A stretch of DNA of 64,000 nucleotides from a bacterium SCSIO 12741 (lineage in GTDB: Bacteria > Bacteroidota > Bacteroidia > Flavobacteriales_G > Salibacteraceae). The translations under genes were made by a program, and so were the position numbers. Position 1 is the first letter of the stretch. Every line of letters starts with the position of its first letter. Of this stretch, positions 1 through 8,426 are shown piece by piece. The notes under the pieces were generated by a model, which saw only the letters and a program-made list of their open reading frames with translations, was not told the origin of the DNA and did not search any database. The DNA lies in assembly GCA_024398055.1 (NCBI GenBank), contig CP073749.1, forward strand, positions 5,022,594 to 5,086,593. Reading direction: 5' to 3'.

Positions 1-723
1 AAAAAGGTACGTCACTCCCCTTCTGAATCAATATCTCGCTGGAAACAGGATTTGATGACTCAGTGGAATCAAGATACTCAAGACCTCATGATTGTGTTTC
101 ATTGTTTATATGGGAGTCAATCCACCTTTTTCAAAAACCAGGCTCGTTTTTTTGATGAACATCTGAGTCAGCAGGGCTATCAAGTGCTCTACATCAAATG
201 GGAAGCACCAGCATTGGGATATGCCAAAAACTATAACCAAACGGCCCCAATGATGGACTTTGCCCGTGACTCGATTTTGAGTCTATTTCGGGAATTAAGA
301 ACTTCTCAACCCGACAAAAAGATCAACGTGTTTTGCCACTCCATGGGCAATCGGGTATTCAGTCTTTTGTTTGAAGGAGGGAGCTCTCATCAAACCCAAA
401 ACCTATTTGATCACATCTACCTGGTAGCACCGGATCTACCAGAAAACATCCTAAATACCCAAAGAGGGCAATCCATTCTGGAAAGCTGCAGTGATATGAC
501 CATCTTTTACCACAACAAGGATCGCTTACTCAAAACCTCCGGCAAAATTCATGGAATTGAGCGATTGGGATTAAACGGTTTAAACGATCCTTCCATGAAT
601 TCTTCCATCCGCAATTTGGAAGCTACCGGGTGCAAACACCGGGTATGGTGGGCCTCACTATCCAATCATTTATACTATTTCAGCTGCGATGAAGTAATGG
701 CCGTGGTCACTTCCGATGGCTAA
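1..723 (+). CDS. alpha/beta hydrolase, 5' end outside window
   Basis: The reading frame is open from base 1, so the gene probably begins upstream. The first in-window start candidates are TTG at 52 and ATG at 55, which would leave only about 223 residues and cut off the region before the first core strand. The nucleophile elbow CHSMGN has its serine near residue 97 counted from base 52. It is followed by VAPDLP near residue 126, the acid-bearing strand typical of DUF900-like alpha/beta hydrolases. A histidine in SNHLYYF near the C-terminus is a candidate third triad member. The protein at 4251-5417 has the same layout (GHSFA, FAPDLP), so the two are paralogues flanking the fusion gene at 831. 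No signal peptide is visible in the part present. The substrate is unknown; esterase or lipase activity is an inference from the fold. Confidence 0.75.
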   Translation, partial: KKVRHSPSESISRWKQDLMTQWNQDTQDLMIVFHCLYGSQSTFFKNQARFFDEHLSQQGYQVLYIKWEAPALGYAKNYNQTAPMMDFARDSILSLFRELRTSQPDKKINVFCHSMGNRVFSLLFEGGSSHQTQNLFDHIYLVAPDLPENILNTQRGQSILESCSDMTIFYHNKDRLLKTSGKIHGIERLGLNGLNDPSMNSSIRNLEATGCKHRVWWASLSNHLYYFSCDEVMAVVTSDG

Positions 724-830
724 AAGAAGAGTCACCTATTATCAAGTTGAGTGTGAGCTAATAACCGGATTGTTTTAAATCAGGATCGAATTTTTGCCGG
801 CAACTTATTAGAATTAGCCAATTTTAGAGC

Positions 831-3800
831 GTGAAGCGGCTCTTTGCACATCCTTACTTCTGGTGGATCACCCTACTTGTTTATAGCGCTTATCACCTCA
901 TCACGCTCAACTTCACTCCTACTCCCTGGTTCGATGAAGAAATCATGTTGAGTCTGTCTAAGTCCTTTATGGATTCTGGTGAATTGAACCTGGAGTTAGC
1001 TCCCTACTTTCCTTACTCCCAAAACTACCATCTGTATGGTCCTTTGTATTTCTGGTGCACCTCTACCCTGATGACGTGGTTTGGAATCGGTGTTTTTCAG
1101 TATCGCCTGACCGGTTTGCTCTTTGGGATTGCAGCTGTCCTTGTTTTTCGGCAAATAGTGCGGCACCGGTTTTCCGTTGAAAAAAGCAACCTGTTTGCCC
1201 TGCTTTTCATGCTCGATCCCATTTTTCAAAACAACTTGCATGAAGGTCGAATGGATTCGATGGCCATTTTCTTTGTGGGAGCCAGCTTTTGGCCCCTTCT
1301 TCATTTTGAAAAGCATTCGAAAAACAAATGGATTCTACTTTCAGCGATTTTGGCCTTGTTAGCCTTACTCACCACTCCCCGAAGCGCCTTCTTCTTATTT
1401 TTCATAGCGATCTATCTATTCTATTCCACCCCTTGGAGAATGGCTCTCATTTGGAGTTTAACCTTAATCGTTGGCTACCTTCCCTGGGTATTTTGGGCCT
1501 TTGGTTCTGTTCCGCAATTCATTTCCTACTACACCGATTTTAATGCCCTCTTCCATTCCTTCTCTTTGTTGGAAAATCCCTGGATTCCAATGTTGTCCAT
1601 CCCCATGATGGTGATAGCATTCCTTCAACTGGCTCTTTCTTGGAAATCCAAAACTTTTGCGGACCTAAAAGACAAGGGAATCGTCTTCTTTTGTTTGACT
1701 GCCATCGTTTGTTTTCATCTATTGGTCAAGGGCGGTAACTACGTGGTTTTCGTCATACCGCTGTACGCAATGCTAATCCTTTCCCTGGTCCAGGAAAACA
1801 AAAGGTTGAGTTATCTCGCTCCGATACTTTTGATCATCTCCCACCTTGGAATTAGCGCCGCAAAGCTCATTAATCTGGATTTCGGAACTCCCAAAAAGCA
1901 TCAGGAACTGGTCGATTTTGTAGGTCAATATATTCCACCTGGCAGTAGAACCGTAGGGCCAGAGAAGTTCTACTATGCCGCTTTAACTCATGAATTGGAA
2001 TATCAATCATCTACCTTTTGGTGGCTGTCTCCCACAGAAAAACGAGTGGATTTTCACAAATCTCAATTTGATCTGGAATACCTGATTGCGCCTTGGGGCG
2101 CTCCAAATCTCTATCCAGATGTTATGTCCCTGGATACCGTGGCCGTATTGCGCCAAAAGTCAGCGGGTTTTAGGCCTTCTATCCCAGGACTCGCATTTAA
2201 TCCAAAGGATTTTAGTTGCGTGATTCTCAAAAGGAAAAAGATCTATGAAAACTTCATGGAGGCAGAATATGATCATACCTTCTATTTGTCTGAGTCAGGT
2301 TCTGATACCAACATTGGTGACCTGGAAAATCCGTTGAGAAGTTTAGAAGAAGTAAGAGAAAGATTGGTAGCATTTCGTAAGCCTGACTCCTCGGAAATGC
2401 TCGCCATTCATGTGGTCTTACGGGAAGGCACCTATCGACCGACTAAGCCTTTATTACTGAACGAAGAAATGCCTCACCTAAACATCACTTTTGAAGCCTT
2501 TCCTCAAGAGGCGGTTCGAATTTCGGGTGCTAAGGAACTTTCCTTCGAACCGGGATTGGAGCGCTTATCCATACCCTTCGAGAAAGTGGAAACAGATTTT
2601 ACTCAGCAATGGACCAGTTGCTGGAAAAACGATATGATTTGGCTTCCGGAAATCTTTGTGGAAAATCAACGAATGAAAAACTCCATATGGCCTGAAAAGG
2701 GATGGGGTCGGATTGGAAAGCGACTGGACTCCGCGACTTACCTTATTGAAGGTGTAGATGGAAAAATTCCTGCTCTTGCCAACGATTCATTTGCCGTGTT
2801 TCACGGATTTCCTCAATGGGACTGGGCGGATTACCATTTTCCTTTGAAATATGTCTCTAATCAAGCAATTCAATTCGAGCAATCTTCACGTTGTTTGCCC
2901 AATCAAAAATTACGACTCCAAAACGTGAGATCAGCCTGGGATAGTCCTGGAGAGTATTACTTCAATTATCCTCAACAAACCATCGACCTTTTACTACCAC
3001 CACATTTCCAAGGAAAATTGGAGATAAGTACCCTCGATACGTTGATCCAACTTCAAAATTGCTCAAACATCACTTTTCGAGGCATTCACTTTAGCCAGGG
3101 TCGTGGCTCCGGAATCATCGGTGATTCCGTGTCTCAAATAGAAGTAGAACACTGCACTTTTCAAGGGTTTCAAGGAAATGGAATACAATTGACCAATGCC
3201 AATCAAGTTAGAATCAACCATTGCGAATTCCATGATTTAGGAGAAGCAGGGATCACTTTGAAAAATGGAGTGGGTCAGGTGGAAAACAATGAGATCGAAA
3301 TAGAAGGCAACAAAATCCATGATATCGGAATCAACATTCTGGCCTATCGCCCGGCTATTCATGCCGTTGGATCTGGAATGGACATTCATCACAACGAAAT
3401 ATTCGATTGTCCTCATGCCGGTATTATCTTCAAAGGTTCAGAGATTCACATCCATCACAATGAGTTGTATAATACTTGTCACTCGACCTCTGATGTGGGC
3501 GTAATCTATTGTTTTAACGAATCCTTTCTATCCTTTAACAACCAGATCGAGTTCAACTACATCCATGACATCAACTATTTGAGGGACCATGGCTCCATGG
3601 GGGTCTACCTCGATGGATTCACCTCTGGAACCAGGGTTAAAGAAAATGTGATTGTCAATTGTCCTAATGCGATTATTCTCAATGGCGGATTCTTTAATGA
3701 AATCACATCGAACTGGATAATTGATTGCATACCGGCTTTGAAAATCAACGCACCCGGATTTAGCTACTCACATCACTTCTTTGATGAAGACCATGCCTTT

Positions 3801-4175
3801 GTGTCCGGCCCAAAGGCCCGAAAGGAATCCCATCCGGAATTCTATGCTAAGTATCCTGAATTGAAAAAAATGGAAACATTTAATGATGCACGAATTCCCC
3901 AAGAAAACCTCTTTGAAAACAATCATTTGATCCGTAGCTCCTGGAAATATTCCTTGAAAACTCTCCTCCAGGAAAGTCGAGAATATGATGCTTTAAATAG
4001 CCAATTTGGCCCAAACATCTCACTCGATGATTCCATTCCTGAGGGGCAAATAGATCTGACCAGTACCCAGTTTCTTCCACTATCACATCTAAATGGATAT
4101 CTCTTTGAAGATTATACCTGGATAGAGCAATCGGATACCATTCACTTGCTCGAAAACAAGGGCCTAAAACGGTGA
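831..4175 (+). CDS. GT-C glycosyltransferase fused to right-handed beta-helix glycosidase-like domain
   Basis: This is a 1114-residue membrane protein. Residues 1 to about 345 hold many hydrophobic segments and an early PWFDEE motif (acidic residues 35-37) like the first periplasmic loop of GT39/ArnT-type GT-C enzymes, which use polyprenyl-linked sugars. From about residue 480 a different module begins with FYLSESGSDTNIGDLENPL, then VVLREGTYR near 528, then FRGIHFSQGRGSGI near 748 and GVYLDGFTSG near 925. This succession is typical of right-handed beta-helix glycosidases of the GH141-like type. The GTG start is chosen because the first membrane segment begins about ten residues later and the next in-frame Met is residue 39. 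The frame is continuous, with no sign of a join. The fold calls are confident. The catalytic state of either half is not shown, and the C-terminal half could be a glycan-binding or lyase-type helix instead. Confidence 0.8.
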   Translation: MKRLFAHPYFWWITLLVYSAYHLITLNFTPTPWFDEEIMLSLSKSFMDSGELNLELAPYFPYSQNYHLYGPLYFWCTSTLMTWFGIGVFQYRLTGLLFGIAAVLVFRQIVRHRFSVEKSNLFALLFMLDPIFQNNLHEGRMDSMAIFFVGASFWPLLHFEKHSKNKWILLSAILALLALLTTPRSAFFLFFIAIYLFYSTPWRMALIWSLTLIVGYLPWVFWAFGSVPQFISYYTDFNALFHSFSLLENPWIPMLSIPMMVIAFLQLALSWKSKTFADLKDKGIVFFCLTAIVCFHLLVKGGNYVVFVIPLYAMLILSLVQENKRLSYLAPILLIISHLGISAAKLINLDFGTPKKHQELVDFVGQYIPPGSRTVGPEKFYYAALTHELEYQSSTFWWLSPTEKRVDFHKSQFDLEYLIAPWGAPNLYPDVMSLDTVAVLRQKSAGFRPSIPGLAFNPKDFSCVILKRKKIYENFMEAEYDHTFYLSESGSDTNIGDLENPLRSLEEVRERLVAFRKPDSSEMLAIHVVLREGTYRPTKPLLLNEEMPHLNITFEAFPQEAVRISGAKELSFEPGLERLSIPFEKVETDFTQQWTSCWKNDMIWLPEIFVENQRMKNSIWPEKGWGRIGKRLDSATYLIEGVDGKIPALANDSFAVFHGFPQWDWADYHFPLKYVSNQAIQFEQSSRCLPNQKLRLQNVRSAWDSPGEYYFNYPQQTIDLLLPPHFQGKLEISTLDTLIQLQNCSNITFRGIHFSQGRGSGIIGDSVSQIEVEHCTFQGFQGNGIQLTNANQVRINHCEFHDLGEAGITLKNGVGQVENNEIEIEGNKIHDIGINILAYRPAIHAVGSGMDIHHNEIFDCPHAGIIFKGSEIHIHHNELYNTCHSTSDVGVIYCFNESFLSFNNQIEFNYIHDINYLRDHGSMGVYLDGFTSGTRVKENVIVNCPNAIILNGGFFNEITSNWIIDCIPALKINAPGFSYSHHFFDEDHAFVSGPKARKESHPEFYAKYPELKKMETFNDARIPQENLFENNHLIRSSWKYSLKTLLQESREYDALNSQFGPNISLDDSIPEGQIDLTSTQFLPLSHLNGYLFEDYTWIEQSDTIHLLENKGLKR

Positions 4176-4250
4176 CCTTCATTCGGGCCCAATAATCTGA
4201 AGACTCGTTTTGAAATAATTGTAATTTAGGACAACCTTAAAGTAAACACC

Positions 4251-5417
4251 ATGTTCCAAGAAAAACACTTCTTCATCACCAACCGCTTAACTACCAATAA
4301 CGGGGTAAACAAGATTGTAGATAAAAACGATCGATGGGATCAAAGCGGGGAATTGCACTATGCCCCGATGCGTACTTCCGGAGCCATGCCCGTGGTGGAA
4401 GAATGGAATGATCAAGCCCAGTTTGAGCTTCAAGTGCTCGAAAAGGTGAAAAACATGCCTCCTGGAAAAAGAAACGTCGTCATCTACTTCCATGGTTTTT
4501 ATGGAGATCCTCGCAAAAACGTGGGCAGTTACATGTACAAGGTTTTTAACGGAATGAAACATGCCTACACCAAGGACGCTGCTTTGGGAATTGGATGCAT
4601 TCTACATTTTTCCTGGCCTTCTGGTGGAGTCAGGGAATTGGTGGATGACAAAGCCCATGCTCAAGGAGTAAGCCTATACAAGCATAATCTGGATAAAATC
4701 AAAAAGCTCTACGATACGCTTAAGGCTAACAATATCAGGTTGCATCTCATGGGACATTCCTTTGCCATGCAACTCTTTAATGGGTTTGCCAGTCAGATCA
4801 AACCAGCCGATCGTCAAATGTTTGACAAGATATTCTTGTTTGCTCCGGACTTACCGTATAAATCCATCCAACCTGGTGGTGTGGTCGTAACCGATCCGAT
4901 CCACAAAAAGGAAGATCCTAACGCCGACGATGAAAGAAAATACGACTTTACCAGACTCAATCAAATTGGGGGTGAGGTTCATGTATTCTGGAATGAATTT
5001 GATTACCTGCTTTATGGTTCCACACAATTAAAACTCAAGGCCATCAAAAAATGGAAGAAGGATGAGTACAAGGATCCCGAAAAGCGAAAAGAACATGCCG
5101 ACGGACACACCGTTTTAGGCATTATGGGTGGAACCAATGGTCAACCGGCAAACTTCTATTTCCACGACATACATAATAAGCTAAAGCCTACGGAAAAGGC
5201 CTTTCAATACCGCAACCCAAATGATCTTGGACTGGGGTTAAGAAAGGAATATCGGGCCATGATTGCAGCCAAAAAACCTGGTGTTCATGACTTTAGCGAT
5301 ATACATGCTAAATGGAACGCCATAACTTCAGCTATTACTGGTGGCCATAAAATCAATGCGCACCGCTGTATGTTCTCAACCCAAAAAGTAGTTTCCACCG
5401 TAAAGAGCCTGCTATAA
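4251..5417 (+). CDS. alpha/beta hydrolase (DUF900-like)
   Basis: This 388-residue protein has no obvious signal peptide. It shows a strand VVIYFHGFYGDP (oxyanion region), the nucleophile elbow LMGHSFAMQLF with serine near residue 170, and FLFAPDLPY near residue 198 as the probable acid strand. The catalytic histidine cannot be assigned with certainty; HADGHTVLGIMGG is a candidate. It is a paralogue of the partial hydrolase at the left edge of the window, and the two enclose the glycosyltransferase fusion. It starts 75 bases after that gene and could be co-transcribed with it. The long N-terminal stretch before the first core strand (about 80 residues) suggests how much of the left-edge paralogue may lie outside the window. 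Function beyond hydrolase fold is unknown. Confidence 0.75.
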   Translation: MFQEKHFFITNRLTTNNGVNKIVDKNDRWDQSGELHYAPMRTSGAMPVVEEWNDQAQFELQVLEKVKNMPPGKRNVVIYFHGFYGDPRKNVGSYMYKVFNGMKHAYTKDAALGIGCILHFSWPSGGVRELVDDKAHAQGVSLYKHNLDKIKKLYDTLKANNIRLHLMGHSFAMQLFNGFASQIKPADRQMFDKIFLFAPDLPYKSIQPGGVVVTDPIHKKEDPNADDERKYDFTRLNQIGGEVHVFWNEFDYLLYGSTQLKLKAIKKWKKDEYKDPEKRKEHADGHTVLGIMGGTNGQPANFYFHDIHNKLKPTEKAFQYRNPNDLGLGLRKEYRAMIAAKKPGVHDFSDIHAKWNAITSAITGGHKINAHRCMFSTQKVVSTVKSLL

Positions 5418-5497
5418 GCAACTTCGTTACCTCCATTTTTGTTTCCTTAATATGGCAATGAGCGCCGAACCGTGCCTACGGAACCCTCGGGAATCCT

Positions 5498-5505
5498 TAT
5501 TTTTG
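5498..5505 (+). promoter_or_regulatory. possible Bacteroidota -7 box TATTTTTG
   Basis: The octamer fits the TAnnTTTG consensus of the Bacteroidota primary sigma factor and lies 16 bases before the ATG of the pRiA4b-like gene at 5522. No good TTG box is seen at the expected distance upstream, so this is a weak call. Confidence 0.25.
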
Positions 5506-5521
5506 CAAAAATTCCGGAAAC

Positions 5522-6040
5522 ATGATTTATCGCATTCGCGTATTGCTTGACACCGAAGAGGACGTTTTTCGTGATATTGAGATTCAGGGGAGCTCAACGT
5601 TCGAGCAATTTCACCAAGAGATTATCCGGGCTTTTGGATGGCAGGCCGAAGAAATGGCCTCCTTTTACGAAAGCAACGAAAATTGGGACAAGGGAAAAGA
5701 AATCCCCCTCATGGACATTCAGGAAGAGTTTGGTCCTGAAAAGTTAGCTACCATGTCGGAAGCCAAAGTGGAAGATTACTTGCACCACGTTGGCGATAAA
5801 ATGCTTTATGTATTTGACTTCTTTTTGATGTGGTGCTTCTACTTGGATGTAGTGGCGATCAAAGCCCCATCTTCCAGCCAAACCTATCCATGGGTTGCGG
5901 TTTCGTATGGTGATGCTCCGGCTCAACATGAAAAAGAGCCTGTGGACTTCGGAGGTTCTGAACCTGAATCGAACGGCGATGATGAGGATGATAAGTCAGG
6001 TCCCTATGACTTTAATTTCGATGATCTAATCGAGAATTGA
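5522..6040 (+). CDS. pRiA4b ORF-3-like (IS1096 passenger TnpR-like) domain protein
   Basis: This 172-residue protein begins MIYRIRVLLDTEEDVFRDIE, followed by a pattern with FEQFHQEIIRAFGW and SFYESNENW. That is the plasmid pRiA4b ORF-3-like fold, a small alpha/beta domain found both in mobile-element passengers and as stand-alone chromosomal proteins of Bacteroidota. The C-terminal third is strongly acidic (EPESNGDDEDDKSGP), probably disordered. Its stop codon overlaps the TTG start of miaA by four bases, so the two are translationally coupled. No transposase or terminal repeats are nearby, which argues against mobility here. The biochemical role is unknown. Confidence 0.75.
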   Translation: MIYRIRVLLDTEEDVFRDIEIQGSSTFEQFHQEIIRAFGWQAEEMASFYESNENWDKGKEIPLMDIQEEFGPEKLATMSEAKVEDYLHHVGDKMLYVFDFFLMWCFYLDVVAIKAPSSSQTYPWVAVSYGDAPAQHEKEPVDFGGSEPESNGDDEDDKSGPYDFNFDDLIEN

Positions 6041-6948
6041 TCTCCCAGGAGCATACCCTATTAGTAGTTACCGGCCCCACGGCGGTTGGAAAAACGGAAC
6101 TAACGATAAGGCTTTCTGAGCATTTCCAAACCGAAATAATATCCGCAGATTCCCGGCAATTTTACCAGGAGATGAGCATTGGTACGGCCAAGCCAACCTC
6201 AGAAGAATTGGCTCGGGCCAAGCATCATTTTATTCATTCTCATACCATAAAACAACCACTCACGGTAGGTCAATATGAGCCGGAAGCCCTCCAACTGATA
6301 GAGGAACGCTTTCAGAAGCATAAACTTCTAATATTGACTGGAGGATCAGGCCTGTTTATAGACGCGGTGTGCAAAGGAATGGATCCACTCCCCTCTTCGG
6401 ATCCTAAATTAAGAGAAGAAATTACCCAACGATGGAAGACCGATGGCATCGAATGGCTGCAAAACAAACTGCAGTCGCTCGACCCGGAATACTTTGCCCA
6501 AGTAGATCAGGCCAATCCTCATCGCCTAATACGGGGAATTGAAGTATGTCTACTGTCCGGAAAAACGTTTAGTGAGTTGCGCTCCAATCAAAATCAGAAG
6601 CGCCCCTTTCGAACTTTGAAAGTATTGCTCAACAGAGAGCGGGAAGAGCTTTATGATCGCATAAACCGAAGGGTTGATATCATGGCCGAACAAGGCTTGG
6701 AAGAAGAAGCTAAGGCCCTACTTCCCTATCGCGACCTCCCTCCACTACAGACTGTAGGCTATCGTGAATTCTTCGATTATTTTGACGGAAAGTGCACCCG
6801 CAAAGAAGCTCTCGACATGATTCGACAGAACTCACGGCGCTATGCAAAGCGGCAATTAACCTGGTTTAGACGTGATGAAACGTATCAATCCTTTCATCCC
6901 GATCAGTATTCCGATATTTTGCAATGGATTGAAAATCAATTGAATTAA
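6037..6948 (+). CDS. miaA: tRNA dimethylallyltransferase
   Basis: MiaA transfers a dimethylallyl group from DMAPP to N6 of A37 in tRNAs that read codons starting with U, the first step of ms2i6A synthesis. The 303-residue length is normal. The P-loop GPTAVGKTE lies at residues 12-20, followed by SADSRQFYQEMSIGTAKPT, which holds the conserved aspartate and the IGTAKP signature. LTGGSGLFIDAV and QTVGYREFFDYF are the other family landmarks. The start is TTG at 6037, overlapping the upstream stop as TTGA; there is an in-frame stop just upstream and no ATG is available. Coupling to the preceding pRiA4b-like gene is therefore likely. Confidence 0.96.
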   Translation: MISQEHTLLVVTGPTAVGKTELTIRLSEHFQTEIISADSRQFYQEMSIGTAKPTSEELARAKHHFIHSHTIKQPLTVGQYEPEALQLIEERFQKHKLLILTGGSGLFIDAVCKGMDPLPSSDPKLREEITQRWKTDGIEWLQNKLQSLDPEYFAQVDQANPHRLIRGIEVCLLSGKTFSELRSNQNQKRPFRTLKVLLNREREELYDRINRRVDIMAEQGLEEEAKALLPYRDLPPLQTVGYREFFDYFDGKCTRKEALDMIRQNSRRYAKRQLTWFRRDETYQSFHPDQYSDILQWIENQLN

Positions 6949-7090
6949 CATTCTACTTGGATGGTTTGCCAGCCAGCAGACCATATTCATCTGATTGACA
7001 CACAACCTAAACCATTGGTCATTCGTTAACTAAATGATGCTTATTTGACTAATCCATCAAATTAATTACCTTTAATCAAGTGTGAAAACA

Positions 7091-7098
7091 TAGATTTG
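7091..7098 (+). promoter_or_regulatory. possible Bacteroidota -7 box TAGATTTG
   Basis: TAGATTTG matches TAnnTTTG exactly and lies 22 bases before the ATG of the TerB-like gene. The expected TTG box about 19 bases upstream is not convincing. The flanking stretch 6949-7119 contains no gene that I can see. Confidence 0.3.
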
Positions 7099-7119
7099 TC
7101 ACCCTTATAATTTCGAACT

Positions 7120-7563
7120 ATGTCTTTGATAGAAGCCCTTTACTCCGGAGATCATGCTAAGGCCAGAAGCCACATTCGCAATTTGATCAGAATCGCTTGT
7201 GCGGATGGACAAATGGATGACCCCGAATACCAATTGTTGTTGAAAATTGCCCGGAAGTACGAACTTTCTGAGGCCGATGTGAAAGATATCATCGAGCACA
7301 TGGATAGTGTAGGTTTTACACCTCCGTCCAGCAAGGAAGATCGTCATGCCCAAATCTGGAACCTGGGACGCATGGTATATGCCGACGGTATTATTGCCGA
7401 AGAAGAAGTTGCATTGCTTCGTCGTTTTGCCATTGGTCTTGGATTCCCATCCAGCATTGCTCCAAAATTGGTAGACGGTGTGATTGAGATCGTTAAGGCC
7501 GAATCCCACGAGGAAGATGCCATGGCTCAGATCAACCGAATTATGAGCACTACAGCTCGCTAA
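7120..7563 (+). CDS. TerB-like (tellurite resistance/DjlA-type helical) protein
   Basis: This 147-residue, all-helical, acidic protein has two tandem half-repeats, each with an ADG turn: RIACADGQMDDPEYQLL near residue 25 and MVYADGIIAEEEVALL near residue 87. Those acidic A-D-G loops are the TerB signature and are thought to bind divalent metal. There is no signal peptide, so it is cytoplasmic. It stands alone between miaA and a terminator, with none of the other ter genes (TerC, TerD, TerZ) nearby. A tellurite role is therefore not supported by context; stand-alone TerB proteins are common and their function is unclear. Confidence 0.8.
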   Translation: MSLIEALYSGDHAKARSHIRNLIRIACADGQMDDPEYQLLLKIARKYELSEADVKDIIEHMDSVGFTPPSSKEDRHAQIWNLGRMVYADGIIAEEEVALLRRFAIGLGFPSSIAPKLVDGVIEIVKAESHEEDAMAQINRIMSTTAR

Positions 7564-7581
7564 GAAATTTACGTTTAATCT

Positions 7582-7649
7582 AAGCTCCTAATCCCGAAAA
7601 GGTGGGTTTCAACCCTCAGCTTTGCGGTTGATTTAGGAGCTTTTTTTTG
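7582..7649 (+). terminator. rho-independent terminator after the TerB-like gene
   Basis: AAGCTCCTA at 7582-7590 pairs with TAGGAGCTT at 7634-7642, and the right arm runs straight into a tract of T to 7648. The loop is long (about 43 bases) and contains a smaller GGTGGGTTTCAACCC hairpin. It separates the plus-strand TerB-like gene from the minus-strand genes that follow. Confidence 0.7.
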
Positions 7650-7663
7650 CCCTATTCGTAGAT

Positions 7664-8407
7664 TCAAAATCGATATAGAGCGTAGATCCGGGGCCATTCC
7701 AAACCGTGTTCAAACAACAAGTCTGGCTGATCAGAAACGTCTACCTCTGGCCCCTTAAACTCTTTTTTCTCCGTAATGGGAATCAATTTCTCAAAGCTAT
7801 ACCTCAAGTGAGCGGCCAATAGAAAACGTTTTCCCAAAGCAAGCTCACATCCCAAAAGTGCAGAACCACCAGTAGCTAAATACGACTTTCGATGTTCATG
7901 GGATGAATAGGGTTCCTTGGCATCAACAATCAACCCAGGAGACAGATTTCTACCTGTATCCGAGCCTATGGTAATCCAATTAATTTCATTTTTCCAATTT
8001 CGAGTGGTGTAACCCAGTTCTCCTTCTGCTCCTACCAGAACATAAAATTTCTCTGATCCTAAACAGCGAAAGGAAACTCCAGGGCTCCAATGAAAATTAT
8101 TCTCCCAGAGTTCATAATCATGCAAATAGGCTGATGTATCTGTCAAAAGCCTTGAATCACCGTTGATCATATCCCTATTTATTTCAACCTCGATTAGGCC
8201 TCTCCAATTCAACTTGTTTTGATGGCGACGATAAAGAATGGCCAAATGGTAGTTATTGGGATCGCCGCTAAACCAATCCTCTCCTAAAGGAAATAGAGCG
8301 ACACCAATACTGTTGGAAAAATGAGTATTTGAAGCAGATTCAGATTGGGCATGGCCAAATCCCCCTATTAAAAGGCAAATGGTCAGTAGAAAAATGGTTT
8401 TTAACAT
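7664..8407 (-). CDS. secreted beta-barrel-like outer membrane protein
   Basis: This 247-residue protein has a clear signal peptide, residues 1-20, ending GGFGHAQ. The mature part shows alternating aromatic and polar strands, such as YHLAILYRRHQNKLNW, and ends in the aromatic residue F (RIYALYRF), as expected for an outer-membrane barrel of the porin/OmpA-barrel size. It is a tandem paralogue of the frameshifted gene just upstream (8427-9207). Both contain a match around LGE..F....ILYRR....NW. The gap between them is 19 bases, so they form an operon. I do not recognise a specific family and no ligand can be inferred. Confidence 0.7.
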   Translation of the reverse strand: MLKTIFLLTICLLIGGFGHAQSESASNTHFSNSIGVALFPLGEDWFSGDPNNYHLAILYRRHQNKLNWRGLIEVEINRDMINGDSRLLTDTSAYLHDYELWENNFHWSPGVSFRCLGSEKFYVLVGAEGELGYTTRNWKNEINWITIGSDTGRNLSPGLIVDAKEPYSSHEHRKSYLATGGSALLGCELALGKRFLLAAHLRYSFEKLIPITEKKEFKGPEVDVSDQPDLLFEHGLEWPRIYALYRF

Positions 8408-8426
8408 GGTTGGTTAAGCGATTTTG

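Noticed and set aside
5522-6040. Insertion sequence, suggested by the IS1096-passenger-like domain
   Set aside because: No transposase, terminal inverted repeats or target duplication is visible, and the gene is coupled to miaA.
7120-7563. Tellurite resistance operon
   Set aside because: Only a lone TerB-like protein is present; no terC, terD or terZ homologues are nearby.
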